This document shows, piece after piece, positions 1 through 6,122 of a stretch of DNA of 20,021 nt. The first letter of the stretch is position 1. Every line of letters begins with the position of its first letter. The stretch comes from WHSM01 sp050701635 (GTDB lineage Bacteria > Actinomycetota > Actinomycetes > Mycobacteriales > Micromonosporaceae). Where the stretch lies: contig JBOGDF010000059.1 of NCBI GenBank assembly GCA_050701635.1, forward strand, positions 1-20,021. The letters are read 5' to 3'. Under the pieces are notes generated by a model that did no database searches, was not told the DNA's origin, and saw only the letters and a program-made list of their open reading frames with translations. The position numbers were made by a program, and so were the translations under genes.

Positions 1-189
1 GCGTACCACCGGCTCGTCGGTCACCACGACCACCGCCGCGACCGCGCGGCAGGCGAGCGCCGCGGCGACGGTGTCCGCGGCGATCGCAAGAACAAGATCA
101 TCATGTGGTACGCCGGGCAGCGCGCCGCGGAGCCGGGTCTTCGCCTGCGAGAGTCGCTTCACCGGGATCACGACGGACCATTGCGCCAC
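1..189 (-). CDS. cofC: 2-phospho-L-lactate / phosphoenolpyruvate guanylyltransferase, N-terminal part (cut by window edge)
   Basis: The minus strand from a GTG at 189 reads an open frame to the edge of the window (63 codons) beginning MAQWSVVIPVKRLSQAKTRL. This is the N-terminal signature of CofC/FbiD: a first beta strand, then PVK and AKTRL, which form the nucleotide-binding loop of this MobA-like nucleotidyltransferase fold. The segment then continues through a helix and a second hydrophobic strand ending VVVVTDEPVV. The enzyme transfers GMP to 2-phospholactate or phosphoenolpyruvate in coenzyme F420 biosynthesis in the cytoplasm. No other in-frame start lies in the 48 bases upstream, and no good Shine-Dalgarno sequence precedes this GTG. 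It diverges from gpsA. Family assignment is confident from the N-terminus alone; which substrate is used cannot be told. Confidence 0.85.
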   Translation of the reverse strand, partial: MAQWSVVIPVKRLSQAKTRLRGALPGVPHDDLVLAIAADTVAAALACRAVAAVVVVTDEPVVR

Positions 190-280
190 CCGACCATCTT
201 GCCGGCCTCCGGGACCGTGCCTGCCGGGTGGCCCGGGCCGTGGGACTTTCGTCGCCTGTGCGATGCGCCGGGGCCACCCA

Positions 281-286
281 TAAGCT
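281..286 (+). promoter_or_regulatory. Candidate -10 box of gpsA (TAAGCT)
   Basis: TAAGCT fits the actinobacterial TANNNT -10 pattern. It would place the transcript start near 293, leaving a leader of about 27 nt that contains the gpsA ribosome binding site AGGGAAGG. No convincing -35 is visible. Confidence 0.35.
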
Positions 287-319
287 GTGGGACAGGTCGC
301 GGCAGGGAAGGTGGTGCGG

Positions 320-1330
320 ATGGTTCCGGAGCGGGTGAGCCGCGCGGTGGTGATGGGCGCCGGCTCGTGGGGTACGACGTTCGCCAAGTTGCTCGCAGAC
401 GCCGGCAACGACGTGGTGCTGTGGGCACGCCGGCCGCAGGTCGCCGACGCGGTCAACCGCAGCCGCGAGAACCCCGACTACCTGCCCGGGATCCGGCTGC
501 CCGAGCGGGTGCGCGCCAGCGCCGACGCCGCCGAGGTGCTGGACGGCGCGGACCTGGTGGTGCTCGCCCTGCCGAGCCACACGCTGCGCGAGAACCTCAC
601 CGGGTGGGCGGGTGCGGTCAGCGCCGACGCCACGCTGATCAGCCTGATGAAGGGGATCGAGCTCGGCACCGGGCTGCGGATGAGCCAGGTGATCATGGAG
701 CTGACCGGGGCGCTGGACGGCCGGGTGGCGGTGGTGACCGGCCCCAACCTGGCGAAGGAGATCGCGGCCGGCCAGCCGACGGCGACCGTGGTGGCGTGCG
801 CCGACCCGGTACGCGCGGAGCTGGTGCAACGTACGGTGGCGACCCACTACCTGCGCCCGTACACGAACCTGGACGTGGTGGGGTGCGAGCTGGGCGGCGC
901 GCTGAAGAACGTGATCGCGCTGGCGTACGGGATGACCGAGGGGCTCGGCTTCGGCGACAACACCAAGGCCACGCTGATCACCCGCGGGCTGGCCGAGACC
1001 GCCCGGCTGGGTACGAAGCTCGGCGCCGACCCGCTGACCTTCGCCGGGCTGGCCGGGCTCGGCGACCTGGTGGCCACCTGCGTGTCGCCGCTGTCGCGTA
1101 ACCACAGCTTCGGCGAGCACCTGGGGCGGGGGCTGACCCTGGCTCAGGCGCAGGCGGCGACCCGGCAGACCGCCGAGGGCGTGAAGAGCTGCCTGGCGAT
1201 CCGGGAGCTGGCCGACGCCAACGGCGTGGAGATGCCGATCACCGAGCAGGTGGTACGCGTCTGCCACGAGGGTGTCGACCCGCGCGAGGCGGTGGCCGAG
1301 CTGATGAAGCGGAGCATGAAAGCCGAGTAG
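320..1330 (+). CDS. gpsA: Glycerol-3-phosphate dehydrogenase [NAD(P)+]
   Basis: GpsA reduces dihydroxyacetone phosphate to sn-glycerol-3-phosphate in the cytoplasm, supplying phospholipid synthesis. The 336-residue protein has the usual family length. The N-terminal Rossmann loop GAGSWG is at residues 13-18. LMKGIE and TGPNLAKEIA follow in the cofactor domain. The C-terminal helical domain carries GGALKNVIALAYGM with the expected catalytic lysine at 196, then GDNTKATLITRG and AGLGDLVATC. I chose the ATG at 320 because AGGGAAGG (304-311) stands 8 nt upstream. An in-frame GTG at 287 would add 11 residues without a matching ribosome site. It is divergent from cofC and lies 73 nt upstream of ddl in the same direction, an order common in Actinobacteria. 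Confidence 0.97.
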   Translation: MVPERVSRAVVMGAGSWGTTFAKLLADAGNDVVLWARRPQVADAVNRSRENPDYLPGIRLPERVRASADAAEVLDGADLVVLALPSHTLRENLTGWAGAVSADATLISLMKGIELGTGLRMSQVIMELTGALDGRVAVVTGPNLAKEIAAGQPTATVVACADPVRAELVQRTVATHYLRPYTNLDVVGCELGGALKNVIALAYGMTEGLGFGDNTKATLITRGLAETARLGTKLGADPLTFAGLAGLGDLVATCVSPLSRNHSFGEHLGRGLTLAQAQAATRQTAEGVKSCLAIRELADANGVEMPITEQVVRVCHEGVDPREAVAELMKRSMKAE

Positions 1331-1390
1331 TACGGGCACCACGCTGGGTGGTGGTCGGGGCTCTGGGCCCCGGCGTCCCGGGAGCGGTTG

Positions 1391-1396
1391 TAGGGT
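1391..1396 (+). promoter_or_regulatory. -10 box TAGGGT for a leaderless ddl transcript
   Basis: TAGGGT ends 7 nt before the ATG at 1404, so transcription would begin at or next to the start codon. The AGGG inside it could alternatively act as a weak ribosome site on a gpsA-ddl transcript. Confidence 0.45.
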
Positions 1397-1403
1397 CAGC
1401 CGG

Positions 1404-2507
1404 ATGAATCAGCCGTCGAAGCCACGCGTCGCGATCATCTTCGGAGGTCGCAGCACCGAGCACGCGATCTCCTGCGTCAGCGCGGGGAGCGCGATCTCCG
1501 CGCTCGACCCCGACGAGTTCGAGGTGGTGCCGGTGGGCATCACCCGTGAGGGACGGTGGGTGCTCGCGAGCGGGGTGGTGGACTCGCTGGCGATCGAGGG
1601 CAGGGCGCTTCCGGAGATCACCGACAGCTCCGGCAGCGCGGTGGTGCTCTCCGCGGACCCGACGGCGCGCGGCCTGGTGGCGGTCTCCCCGTCGGACGGC
1701 GTCGCCGCACTGTCCGATGTGGACGTCGTACTGCCGATGCTGCACGGCCCGTACGGCGAGGACGGCACCATCCAGGGGCTGCTGGAGATGGCCGGGATCC
1801 CGTACGTGGGGTCCGGGGTGTTCGCCAGCGCGGCCGGGATGGACAAGGAGTTCGCGAAGAAGCTGTTCGCCGCCGAGGGCCTCCCCAACGGCCCGTACGC
1901 CGTGCTCCGCGCCGGCGCCAGCCTGAGTGAGGCCGACCGCGAACGGCTCGGGCTGCCGGTGTTCGTCAAGCCGGCCCGCGGCGGCTCCTCGATCGGGATC
2001 TCCAAGGTGACCGACTGGGCTGAGCTCGACGCGGCGGTCGCGCTGGCCCGCGAGTCGGACCCGAAGGTGCTGGTGGAGGCGGCGTTCCAGGGCGTACGGG
2101 AGATCGAGTGCGGCGTACTGGAGGGCGAGCACGGCGGCCCGCCGGAAGCCAGCCTGCCCGCCGAGATCCGGGTGGTCAGCGGCCACGACTGGTACGACTT
2201 CGACGCGAAATACCTCGACGACGCCTGCGAGTTCGACCTGCCGCCGAAGCTGCCGGACGACGTGATCGAGCGGATCCGCCAGATGGCGTGCCAGGCGTTC
2301 ACCGCGCTGGACTGCGCCGGGCTGGCCCGGGCCGACTTCTTCGTCACCCCCGAGCTGGAGATCTACGTCAACGAGATCAACACCATGCCGGGGTTCACGC
2401 CGACGTCGATGTTCCCGCAGATGTGGGCGGCCAGCGGCCTGGACTACGCGAAGCTGCTGGGCCGCCTGATCCGTACCGCCCTGCACCGCGGCACCGCCCC
2501 CGGCTGA
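1404..2507 (+). CDS. ddl: D-alanine--D-alanine ligase
   Basis: This ATP-grasp ligase joins two D-alanines for peptidoglycan precursor synthesis in the cytoplasm. The 367-residue protein shows the family landmarks in order: IIFGGRSTEH near the N-terminus, LHGPYGEDGTIQGLLE, the ATP-grasp segment VKPARGGSSIGISKV, and the metal-binding end YVNEINTMPGFTPTSMFP. In the omega loop, lysine 269 is followed by tyrosine 270 (DAKYLDD). This is the pattern of D-Ala-D-Ala ligases, not of VanA-type D-Ala-D-lactate ligases, so no glycopeptide resistance is implied. The ATG start is favoured by the start of the conserved first strand and by the TAGGGT box just upstream. The gene converges on an SRPBCC gene, with a palindromic repeat between them. 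Confidence 0.97.
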   Translation: MNQPSKPRVAIIFGGRSTEHAISCVSAGSAISALDPDEFEVVPVGITREGRWVLASGVVDSLAIEGRALPEITDSSGSAVVLSADPTARGLVAVSPSDGVAALSDVDVVLPMLHGPYGEDGTIQGLLEMAGIPYVGSGVFASAAGMDKEFAKKLFAAEGLPNGPYAVLRAGASLSEADRERLGLPVFVKPARGGSSIGISKVTDWAELDAAVALARESDPKVLVEAAFQGVREIECGVLEGEHGGPPEASLPAEIRVVSGHDWYDFDAKYLDDACEFDLPPKLPDDVIERIRQMACQAFTALDCAGLARADFFVTPELEIYVNEINTMPGFTPTSMFPQMWAASGLDYAKLLGRLIRTALHRGTAPG

Positions 2508-2578
2508 GCCGCCGCCCCCCGCCGCTCAGCTCCAGCCCGTCAGCCTCTGCCGCCCCGCTCGGCTCCCGCCGCTCGGCT

Positions 2579-2650
2579 CCGAAGATCGTCGTTTCGGGAA
2601 CGGATCGGCGGCGCTGAGCGCCGCGGCGTACCCGAGACAGCGATCTTGGG
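2579..2650. repeat. Palindromic intergenic repeat, copy A
   Basis: Arms of 21 nt (2582-2602 and 2627-2647, beginning AAGATCG and ending CGATCTT) are reverse complements at 17 of 21 positions. They enclose an inner perfect palindrome GCGGCGCT-G-AGCGCCGC at 2608-2624. The element lies between the convergent ends of ddl and the SRPBCC gene, where the hairpin could stop transcription from both sides; no T-tract follows. A related copy lies at 5056-5123. The rest of the 181-bp gap is GC-rich and shows no gene. Confidence 0.7.
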
Positions 2651-2688
2651 TTGGAGGGTTTTCGGGCACGGGCGTCGGGCGGGCGCGG

Positions 2689-3180
2689 TCAGGTGTGGTT
2701 GGCGGCTAGCGACTCGGCGTAGGTCTTGAGTTGGGCGAGCGTGCGCTCGATGTTGCGCTGGTTGTGGGCGTCGCGGTCGGGGATCCCGAGCAGGCCGGCG
2801 TTGACCGCCATGGCGATCGGTCTGGGGGTCACCCGCAGGGTGCTCTCGGTGACCCGGGAGCCGCCCGGGATCGGCTCGATGGTGTAGCGCCAGGTCGCGG
2901 ACGGCACGCCGTAGACGTACACCTGGAAGCCGAAACGGCGGCCCGGGTCCGCGTGGGTGACCTTGGCGACGGTCGACCAGACCCGCCAGGTGTGCCGGTT
3001 GCGGCCCTGGAAGCGGGCCCCGACGGCGGGGCCGTCCGCGCCGCCGATCCACCGGCACCGGTCGGTCTCGGCGGCCCACTTCGGCAGCTCGGGGACGTTG
3101 GAGACGATGTCGTACACCAACTCCGGGGGAGCGGCGATCTCGATCGTGCTCTGCGCGGTCGGCTTCGGCATGGGGGTCAT
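2689..3180 (-). CDS. SRPBCC (START/polyketide cyclase-like) family protein
   Basis: The 163-residue protein looks like the helix-grip lipid or ligand-binding fold. It opens with STIEIAAPPELVYDIVSNVPELPKWAAE, the typical first strand and helices of Polyketide_cyc2-type SRPBCC proteins. Alternating strands follow (FQGRNRHTWRVWSTV, RRFGFQVYVYG, ATWRYTIEPIPGGSRVTEST). A long C-terminal helix ends IERTLAQLKTYAESLA. Members bind hydrophobic ligands or remodel small molecules; the ligand here is unknown. It is the last gene of a minus-strand group, 45 nt after DUF3515, and shares no obvious function with it. The ribosome site is weak; a second ATG three codons in is an alternative start. Confidence 0.85.
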   Translation of the reverse strand: MTPMPKPTAQSTIEIAAPPELVYDIVSNVPELPKWAAETDRCRWIGGADGPAVGARFQGRNRHTWRVWSTVAKVTHADPGRRFGFQVYVYGVPSATWRYTIEPIPGGSRVTESTLRVTPRPIAMAVNAGLLGIPDRDAHNQRNIERTLAQLKTYAESLAANHT

Positions 3181-3225
3181 GGTGACCGAGCCGGGGCGTG
3201 CGGCGCTACCTACCCGAGTCGGATC

Positions 3226-3774
3226 TCACTTCCCGCAGCCCGAGGGCGGCTTGCCACCGTACGGGGTCCGCGCGACGTACCGGGAGAGGCCGGCGATCCA
3301 CTGGCCCTGCGCGTCGCTGGTGCCGGTGATCGTGACCGAGACCGGCACCTGGCGGTCCAGGGAGGTCCAGACCATGGCGGTGCCGGCACGCTGCGGGAAC
3401 CAGCACACTCCGGACAACGGGTACACGGTTGCGGTGGAGGTTTCGGGCAGCGTGACCGGTGTGACGCCGCACCGCAGCACCAGCACGGAGCCGTACGCCG
3501 CGTTCTGCTCGGGCCCGGCGCTGACCGGGCCGCGCGGCAGGTCGCCCAGTTTCCCGGGCAGCTTCGCCAGCAGTCCCCGGCAGACCAGGGTGGCGCGGTC
3601 GGAGAGCTTGCGGGCGTCCACGGAGGCGGAGACGGTCGGCGCGGGTTTCCGGCTCGCGTCCGGCTGCGGCGGGCCCGGGTCACGTGGCCACAGCGCCAGC
3701 CCGGCCACCAGCGCGACCGGTACGGCGATCAGCGTGGCGATCCACGCCGCCCGCCGGATGTCGGGGTCGGTCAC
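3226..3774 (-). CDS. DUF3515 membrane-anchored protein
   Basis: The 182-residue protein begins with a short cytoplasmic tail (MTDPDIRR) followed by a single hydrophobic segment at about residues 9-28 (AAWIATLIAVPVALVAGLAL). A proline-rich linker then leads into an extracytoplasmic domain with three cysteines (CRGLL, LRCGV, VCWFP) and a near-terminal fourth (SGCGK). This matches the actinobacterial DUF3515 family, whose genes usually lie beside ddl, an AsnC-like gene and thiL, as here. Its function is not known; proximity to ddl and thiL is conserved but unexplained. The GTG start overlaps the upstream stop codon by 3 nt in GTGA, which indicates translational coupling. Confidence 0.88.
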   Translation of the reverse strand: MTDPDIRRAAWIATLIAVPVALVAGLALWPRDPGPPQPDASRKPAPTVSASVDARKLSDRATLVCRGLLAKLPGKLGDLPRGPVSAGPEQNAAYGSVLVLRCGVTPVTLPETSTATVYPLSGVCWFPQRAGTAMVWTSLDRQVPVSVTITGTSDAQGQWIAGLSRYVARTPYGGKPPSGCGK

Positions 3775-4007
3775 GAAAGGTGTACGACGGAACAGGTCAG
3801 CGTACGGGTGATGCCCGGCACCGCCTGCACCTTGCTGACCACCATCTTGCCCAGCTCGTCGACGTTGCGAGCCTCGGTGAGCACGACGACGTCGTACGGG
3901 CCGGTGACCGCATCGACCCGGGCGACCCCCGAGATCCCTCCGATCGCGGTGGCCACGTCACTGGCCTTCCCGACTTCGGTCTGGATAAGGATGTAGGCCT
4001 GCACCAC
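3771..4007 (-). CDS. Stand-alone Lrp/AsnC ligand-binding (RAM) domain protein
   Basis: This is a small protein of about 78 residues (VVQAYILIQTEVGKASDVA, then VARVDAVTGPYDVVVL, ending TRTLTCSVVHLS). It is the RAM effector-binding domain of AsnC/Lrp regulators without a helix-turn-helix. Such domains oligomerise and bind amino acids; without a DNA-binding part it may act by partner binding. Three GTG codons stand in a row at 4010, 4007 and 4004. AAGGAG at 4020-4015 gives the best spacing (7 nt) to the one at 4007. The reading frame continues upstream, but the extension is not family-like. It is the first gene of the minus-strand group and diverges from thiL. A candidate -10 (TACGGT) lies at 4056-4051. 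Confidence 0.88.
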   Translation of the reverse strand: MVQAYILIQTEVGKASDVATAIGGISGVARVDAVTGPYDVVVLTEARNVDELGKMVVSKVQAVPGITRTLTCSVVHLS

Positions 4008-4049
4008 CACACGGCTCCTTCGATAACTGCGCGCCCGAACTGCAGAAAC

Positions 4050-4056
4050 TACCGTA
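4050..4056. promoter_or_regulatory. Overlapping divergent -10 candidates
   Basis: TACCGT on the plus strand (4050-4055) and TACGGT on the minus strand (4056-4051) almost coincide. They would serve thiL and the AsnC-like gene, with leaders of roughly 40 nt each. Both fit TANNNT; the -35 sides are unclear. Confidence 0.3.
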
Positions 4057-4107
4057 CGAGCAGCGCCGCGAGGGCAACACCGCAAAGACAACCTGGGGGA
4101 TGATCCC

Positions 4108-5049
4108 GTGATGACCGTCGGCGAGACCGGAGAGTTCGGGCTGATCTCCAACATCATCGCACGACTCGGCACGGGTTCCACGGTGCTTCTCGGGCCCGGG
4201 GACGACGCCGCCGTGGTGGCCGCGCCGGACGGCCGGGTGGTGGCGTCCACCGACGTACTGGTGGAGGGCCGGCACTTCCGCCGGGACTGGTCGAGCGCGG
4301 TCGACGTGGGGCACCGCGCCGCCGCCGCCAACCTGGCCGACATCGCCGCGATGGGAGCCGCCCCGACCGCGCTGCTGGTGGCGCTGTGTACGCCGCCCGA
4401 CCTGCCGGTGCGCTGGGCGGAGCAGCTCGCCGACGGGCTCGGTGAGGAGTGCGCGCTGGTCGGCGCTGCGGTGGTGGGCGGCGACATCTCCGCCAGCCCC
4501 ACCCTGACCATCGCGGTCACCGCGCTCGGCACGCTGGGGGAGTCGGCGCCGGTCACCCGCTCCGGCGCCCGCCCGGGCGACGTGATCGCGGTGGCGGGCC
4601 GGCTGGGCTGGGCGGCGGCCGGCTACACCGTACTGTCGCGCGGCTTCCGCTCCCCGAAGGCGCTGGTGGACGCGCACCGCCGGCCGCTGGTGCCGTACCG
4701 GTCGGGCCCGGGGGCCGCCCGGCTGGGGGCCACCTCGATGATCGACGTCTCCGACGGGCTGCTCGCCGACCTGGGCCACCTGGCCAAGGCGAGTAACACC
4801 TCCATGGAGGTACGCCGTGACGCCCTCGAAGTGCCGCCGGTGATGTCCGACGCGGCGGCGGCGTTGGGCGCGGACCCGTACCAGTGGATCCTCGCCGGCG
4901 GCGACGACCACGCGCTGGTCGCCACCTTCCCGCCCTCGGTGAAGTTGCCGCAGGAGTGGCGGCTGATCGGCCGGGTACGCGACGGCGCCGGCGTCACCGT
5001 CGACGGCAAGCCGTACGAGGGCCCCACCGGCTGGGACCACTTCCGCTGA
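4108..5049 (+). CDS. thiL: Thiamine-monophosphate kinase
   Basis: ThiL phosphorylates thiamine monophosphate with ATP to give thiamine diphosphate, the last step of cofactor synthesis. The 313-residue protein carries the family motifs: GPGDDAAVV at residues 29-37 (Mg-ATP aspartates 32 and 33), STDVLVEGRHF, ANLADIAAMGA, VVGGDIS, MIDVSDGLLADLGHLA and GGDDHALVATFP. The last corresponds to the usual GGEDYELL, here with D and H in place of E and Y. GTG at 4108 and ATG at 4111 are adjacent. GGGGGA upstream has 7-nt spacing to the GTG. I see no TPP riboswitch in the short leader. A palindromic repeat begins a few bases after the stop. Confidence 0.96.
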   Translation: MMTVGETGEFGLISNIIARLGTGSTVLLGPGDDAAVVAAPDGRVVASTDVLVEGRHFRRDWSSAVDVGHRAAAANLADIAAMGAAPTALLVALCTPPDLPVRWAEQLADGLGEECALVGAAVVGGDISASPTLTIAVTALGTLGESAPVTRSGARPGDVIAVAGRLGWAAAGYTVLSRGFRSPKALVDAHRRPLVPYRSGPGAARLGATSMIDVSDGLLADLGHLAKASNTSMEVRRDALEVPPVMSDAAAALGADPYQWILAGGDDHALVATFPPSVKLPQEWRLIGRVRDGAGVTVDGKPYEGPTGWDHFR

Positions 5050-5055
5050 GCCTTC

Positions 5056-5123
5056 ATGATCGTCGTCTCGGGAACGAACCGGCGCCGCTCACCGCCGATC
5101 CGTTCGGCGAAACCGCGATCTTC
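5056..5123. repeat. Palindromic intergenic repeat, copy B
   Basis: The left arm ATGATCGTCGTCTCGGGAAC and the right arm ending CGATCTTC are imperfect reverse complements. Read on the minus strand, the right half contains AACGGATCGGCGG, identical to copy A at 2599-2611, and starts with the same AAGATCG. The element begins 6 nt after the thiL stop codon. It is followed by the 12-bp perfect palindrome CTTCCCGGGAAG at 5120-5131. A terminator-like or REP-like role is likely; no T-tract is present. Confidence 0.62.
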
Positions 5124-5191
5124 CCGGGAAGGCAGCGGTGGTGGGGGACACGTTGCGGTAAATGGGTGGCGCGTTCTGGGTGGGGGGTGCG

Positions 5192-5197
5192 TACGGT
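5192..5197 (+). promoter_or_regulatory. -10 box TACGGT for a leaderless GNAT transcript
   Basis: TACGGT ends 7 nt before the GTG at 5205, and no ribosome binding site precedes that codon. This is the leaderless arrangement, and it supports the chosen start. Confidence 0.5.
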
Positions 5198-5204
5198 CGT
5201 CGGC

Positions 5205-5708
5205 GTGACGACGACGGGAATCGGGCTGACGGTGACGCGTGCGGCGTACACCGATCCGGATGCGCAACGGCTGATCGCGGCGACGCTGGCGGATCTCGCC
5301 GAACGGTACGGCGGCGAGGGCGACGCGACGCCTGTGGACGCGGCGGACTTCGTACCACCGAACGGGGTTTTCCTGCTCGCCTGGTTGGACGGCGTGGCGG
5401 TCGGCTGCGGGGCATGGCGCGGCCACGGCGAGGACGCCGAGATCAAGCGGATGTACACCGCTGCGGAGGTACGCGGACGCGGCGTCGCGCGGGCGTTGCT
5501 GACCGAGCTGGAGAACGCGGCGCGGGCCGCCGGGAAGCGCCGGATGATCCTCGAGACCGGCCTCAAGCAGCCCGAGGCGATCGGCCTGTACGAGTCACGC
5601 GGCTACCTGCCGATCCCGAACTTCGGCTACCACAAAGACGAGCCCGACGCCGTCAGCTACGGCCTCGAGCTCTACGCATTCAACCCTCTACCGGATTTGG
5701 CGGGCTGA
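5205..5708 (+). CDS. GNAT family N-acetyltransferase
   Basis: The 167-residue protein has a GNAT fold. The acetyl-CoA pyrophosphate loop RGRGVARALL begins at residue 90 (R/Q-x-x-G-x-A/G motif), preceded by the strand AEIKRMYTAAEV. After it come a helix, a strand KRRMILETG, and the closing ...EAIGLYESRGYLPIPNFGYH. Such enzymes acetylate small amines, antibiotics or protein termini; the substrate cannot be told. The frame extends far upstream, but only in non-family sequence that crosses thiL and repeat B. The GTG at 5205 directly after a TACGGT box is the sensible start. Its last codons form the left arm of a long inverted repeat shared with the end of rpmB. Confidence 0.9.
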   Translation: MTTTGIGLTVTRAAYTDPDAQRLIAATLADLAERYGGEGDATPVDAADFVPPNGVFLLAWLDGVAVGCGAWRGHGEDAEIKRMYTAAEVRGRGVARALLTELENAARAAGKRRMILETGLKQPEAIGLYESRGYLPIPNFGYHKDEPDAVSYGLELYAFNPLPDLAG

Positions 5709-5806
5709 GGGGTCGGAAGGCAAGGCCGCACAAGCCGCCGTGTGCGAACTGTGCACACAAGGCGCGGAGAACGCCGCCAGCCGGCGCCTCAGCCCGCCAA
5801 ATCAGG
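5691..5806. repeat. Long inverted repeat across the convergent GNAT and rpmB ends
   Basis: Arms at 5691-5716 and 5781-5806 pair over 26 positions with two mismatches and one G-T pair. The core of 17 bp (5694-5710 with 5787-5803) is perfect. The loop is 64 nt. The arms contain the stop codons of both genes: TGA of GNAT at 5706-5708 and TGA of rpmB at 5804-5802. It may act as a two-way transcription terminator; the origin by inverted duplication is also possible. Confidence 0.75.
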
Positions 5807-5990
5807 CGCGGGCGACCTTGTCGGCCTTGATGCAGGAGGTGCAGACCTTCATGCGCTTGCGGCCCCCGTTGACCGCGGCGTGCACGGTCTGGATGTTCGG
5901 GTTCCACCGGCGCTTGGTCTTGGTCTTCGACCACGGCACGTTGTGGCCGAAGCCTGGCTTCTTGCCACACACGTCACACACGCTAGCCAC
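5802..5990 (-). CDS. rpmB: 50S ribosomal protein L28 (zinc-ribbon form)
   Basis: The 62-residue protein MASVCDVCGKKPGFGHNVPW... is L28 of the large ribosomal subunit. It has CDVC at residues 5-8 and CTSC near the end, so both CxxC pairs of the zinc-binding (C+) form are present. This is the housekeeping type, not the zinc-free paralogue made under zinc starvation. GTG at 5990 is preceded by AGGAG with 7-nt spacing. It is monocistronic, on the minus strand, divergent from the fakA-like gene. The neighbourhood rpmB / DAK2 protein / recG is conserved from Firmicutes to Actinobacteria. Confidence 0.97.
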   Translation of the reverse strand: MASVCDVCGKKPGFGHNVPWSKTKTKRRWNPNIQTVHAAVNGGRKRMKVCTSCIKADKVARA

Positions 5991-6052
5991 GGGAACACTC
6001 CTGGGGTGATCTTGCCGGAACGGTGCCCTGTCGGTCGGTGGGCAACCCGAGA

Positions 6053-6083
6053 AGCGTACCTGATGCCCCCGCGCGCACGCCAA
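6053..6083 (-). promoter_or_regulatory. Candidate rpmB promoter
   Basis: On the minus strand, TACGCT (6058-6053) is a good -10, with TTGGCG (6083-6078) as a possible -35 at 19-nt spacing. The transcript would have a leader of roughly 55 nt that includes the AGGAG site. Confidence 0.4.
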
Positions 6084-6110
6084 ACCAGGGGGTCCCACTC
6101 CGGCACGCAC

Positions 6111-6116
6111 TAGGCT
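6111..6116 (+). promoter_or_regulatory. -10 box TAGGCT for a leaderless fakA-like operon transcript
   Basis: TAGGCT ends 6 nt before the GTG at 6123, with no ribosome binding site between. It probably drives the operon through recG, rsmD, coaD and the sepIVA-like gene. Confidence 0.5.
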
Positions 6117-6122
6117 CCAAGC

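Noticed and set aside
1404..2507. VanA-type D-alanine--D-lactate ligase
   Set aside because: The omega loop has lysine-tyrosine (269-270), the D-Ala-D-Ala type, and no vanH or vanX neighbours are present.
4057..4107. TPP riboswitch upstream of thiL
   Set aside because: The leader is about 50 nt, too short for the element, and contains no conserved THI-box sequence.
5120..5131. CTTCCCGGGAAG palindrome as an operator for the GNAT gene
   Set aside because: It is about 60 nt upstream of the -10 box, directly attached to repeat B, and short palindromes are common in such GC-rich DNA.
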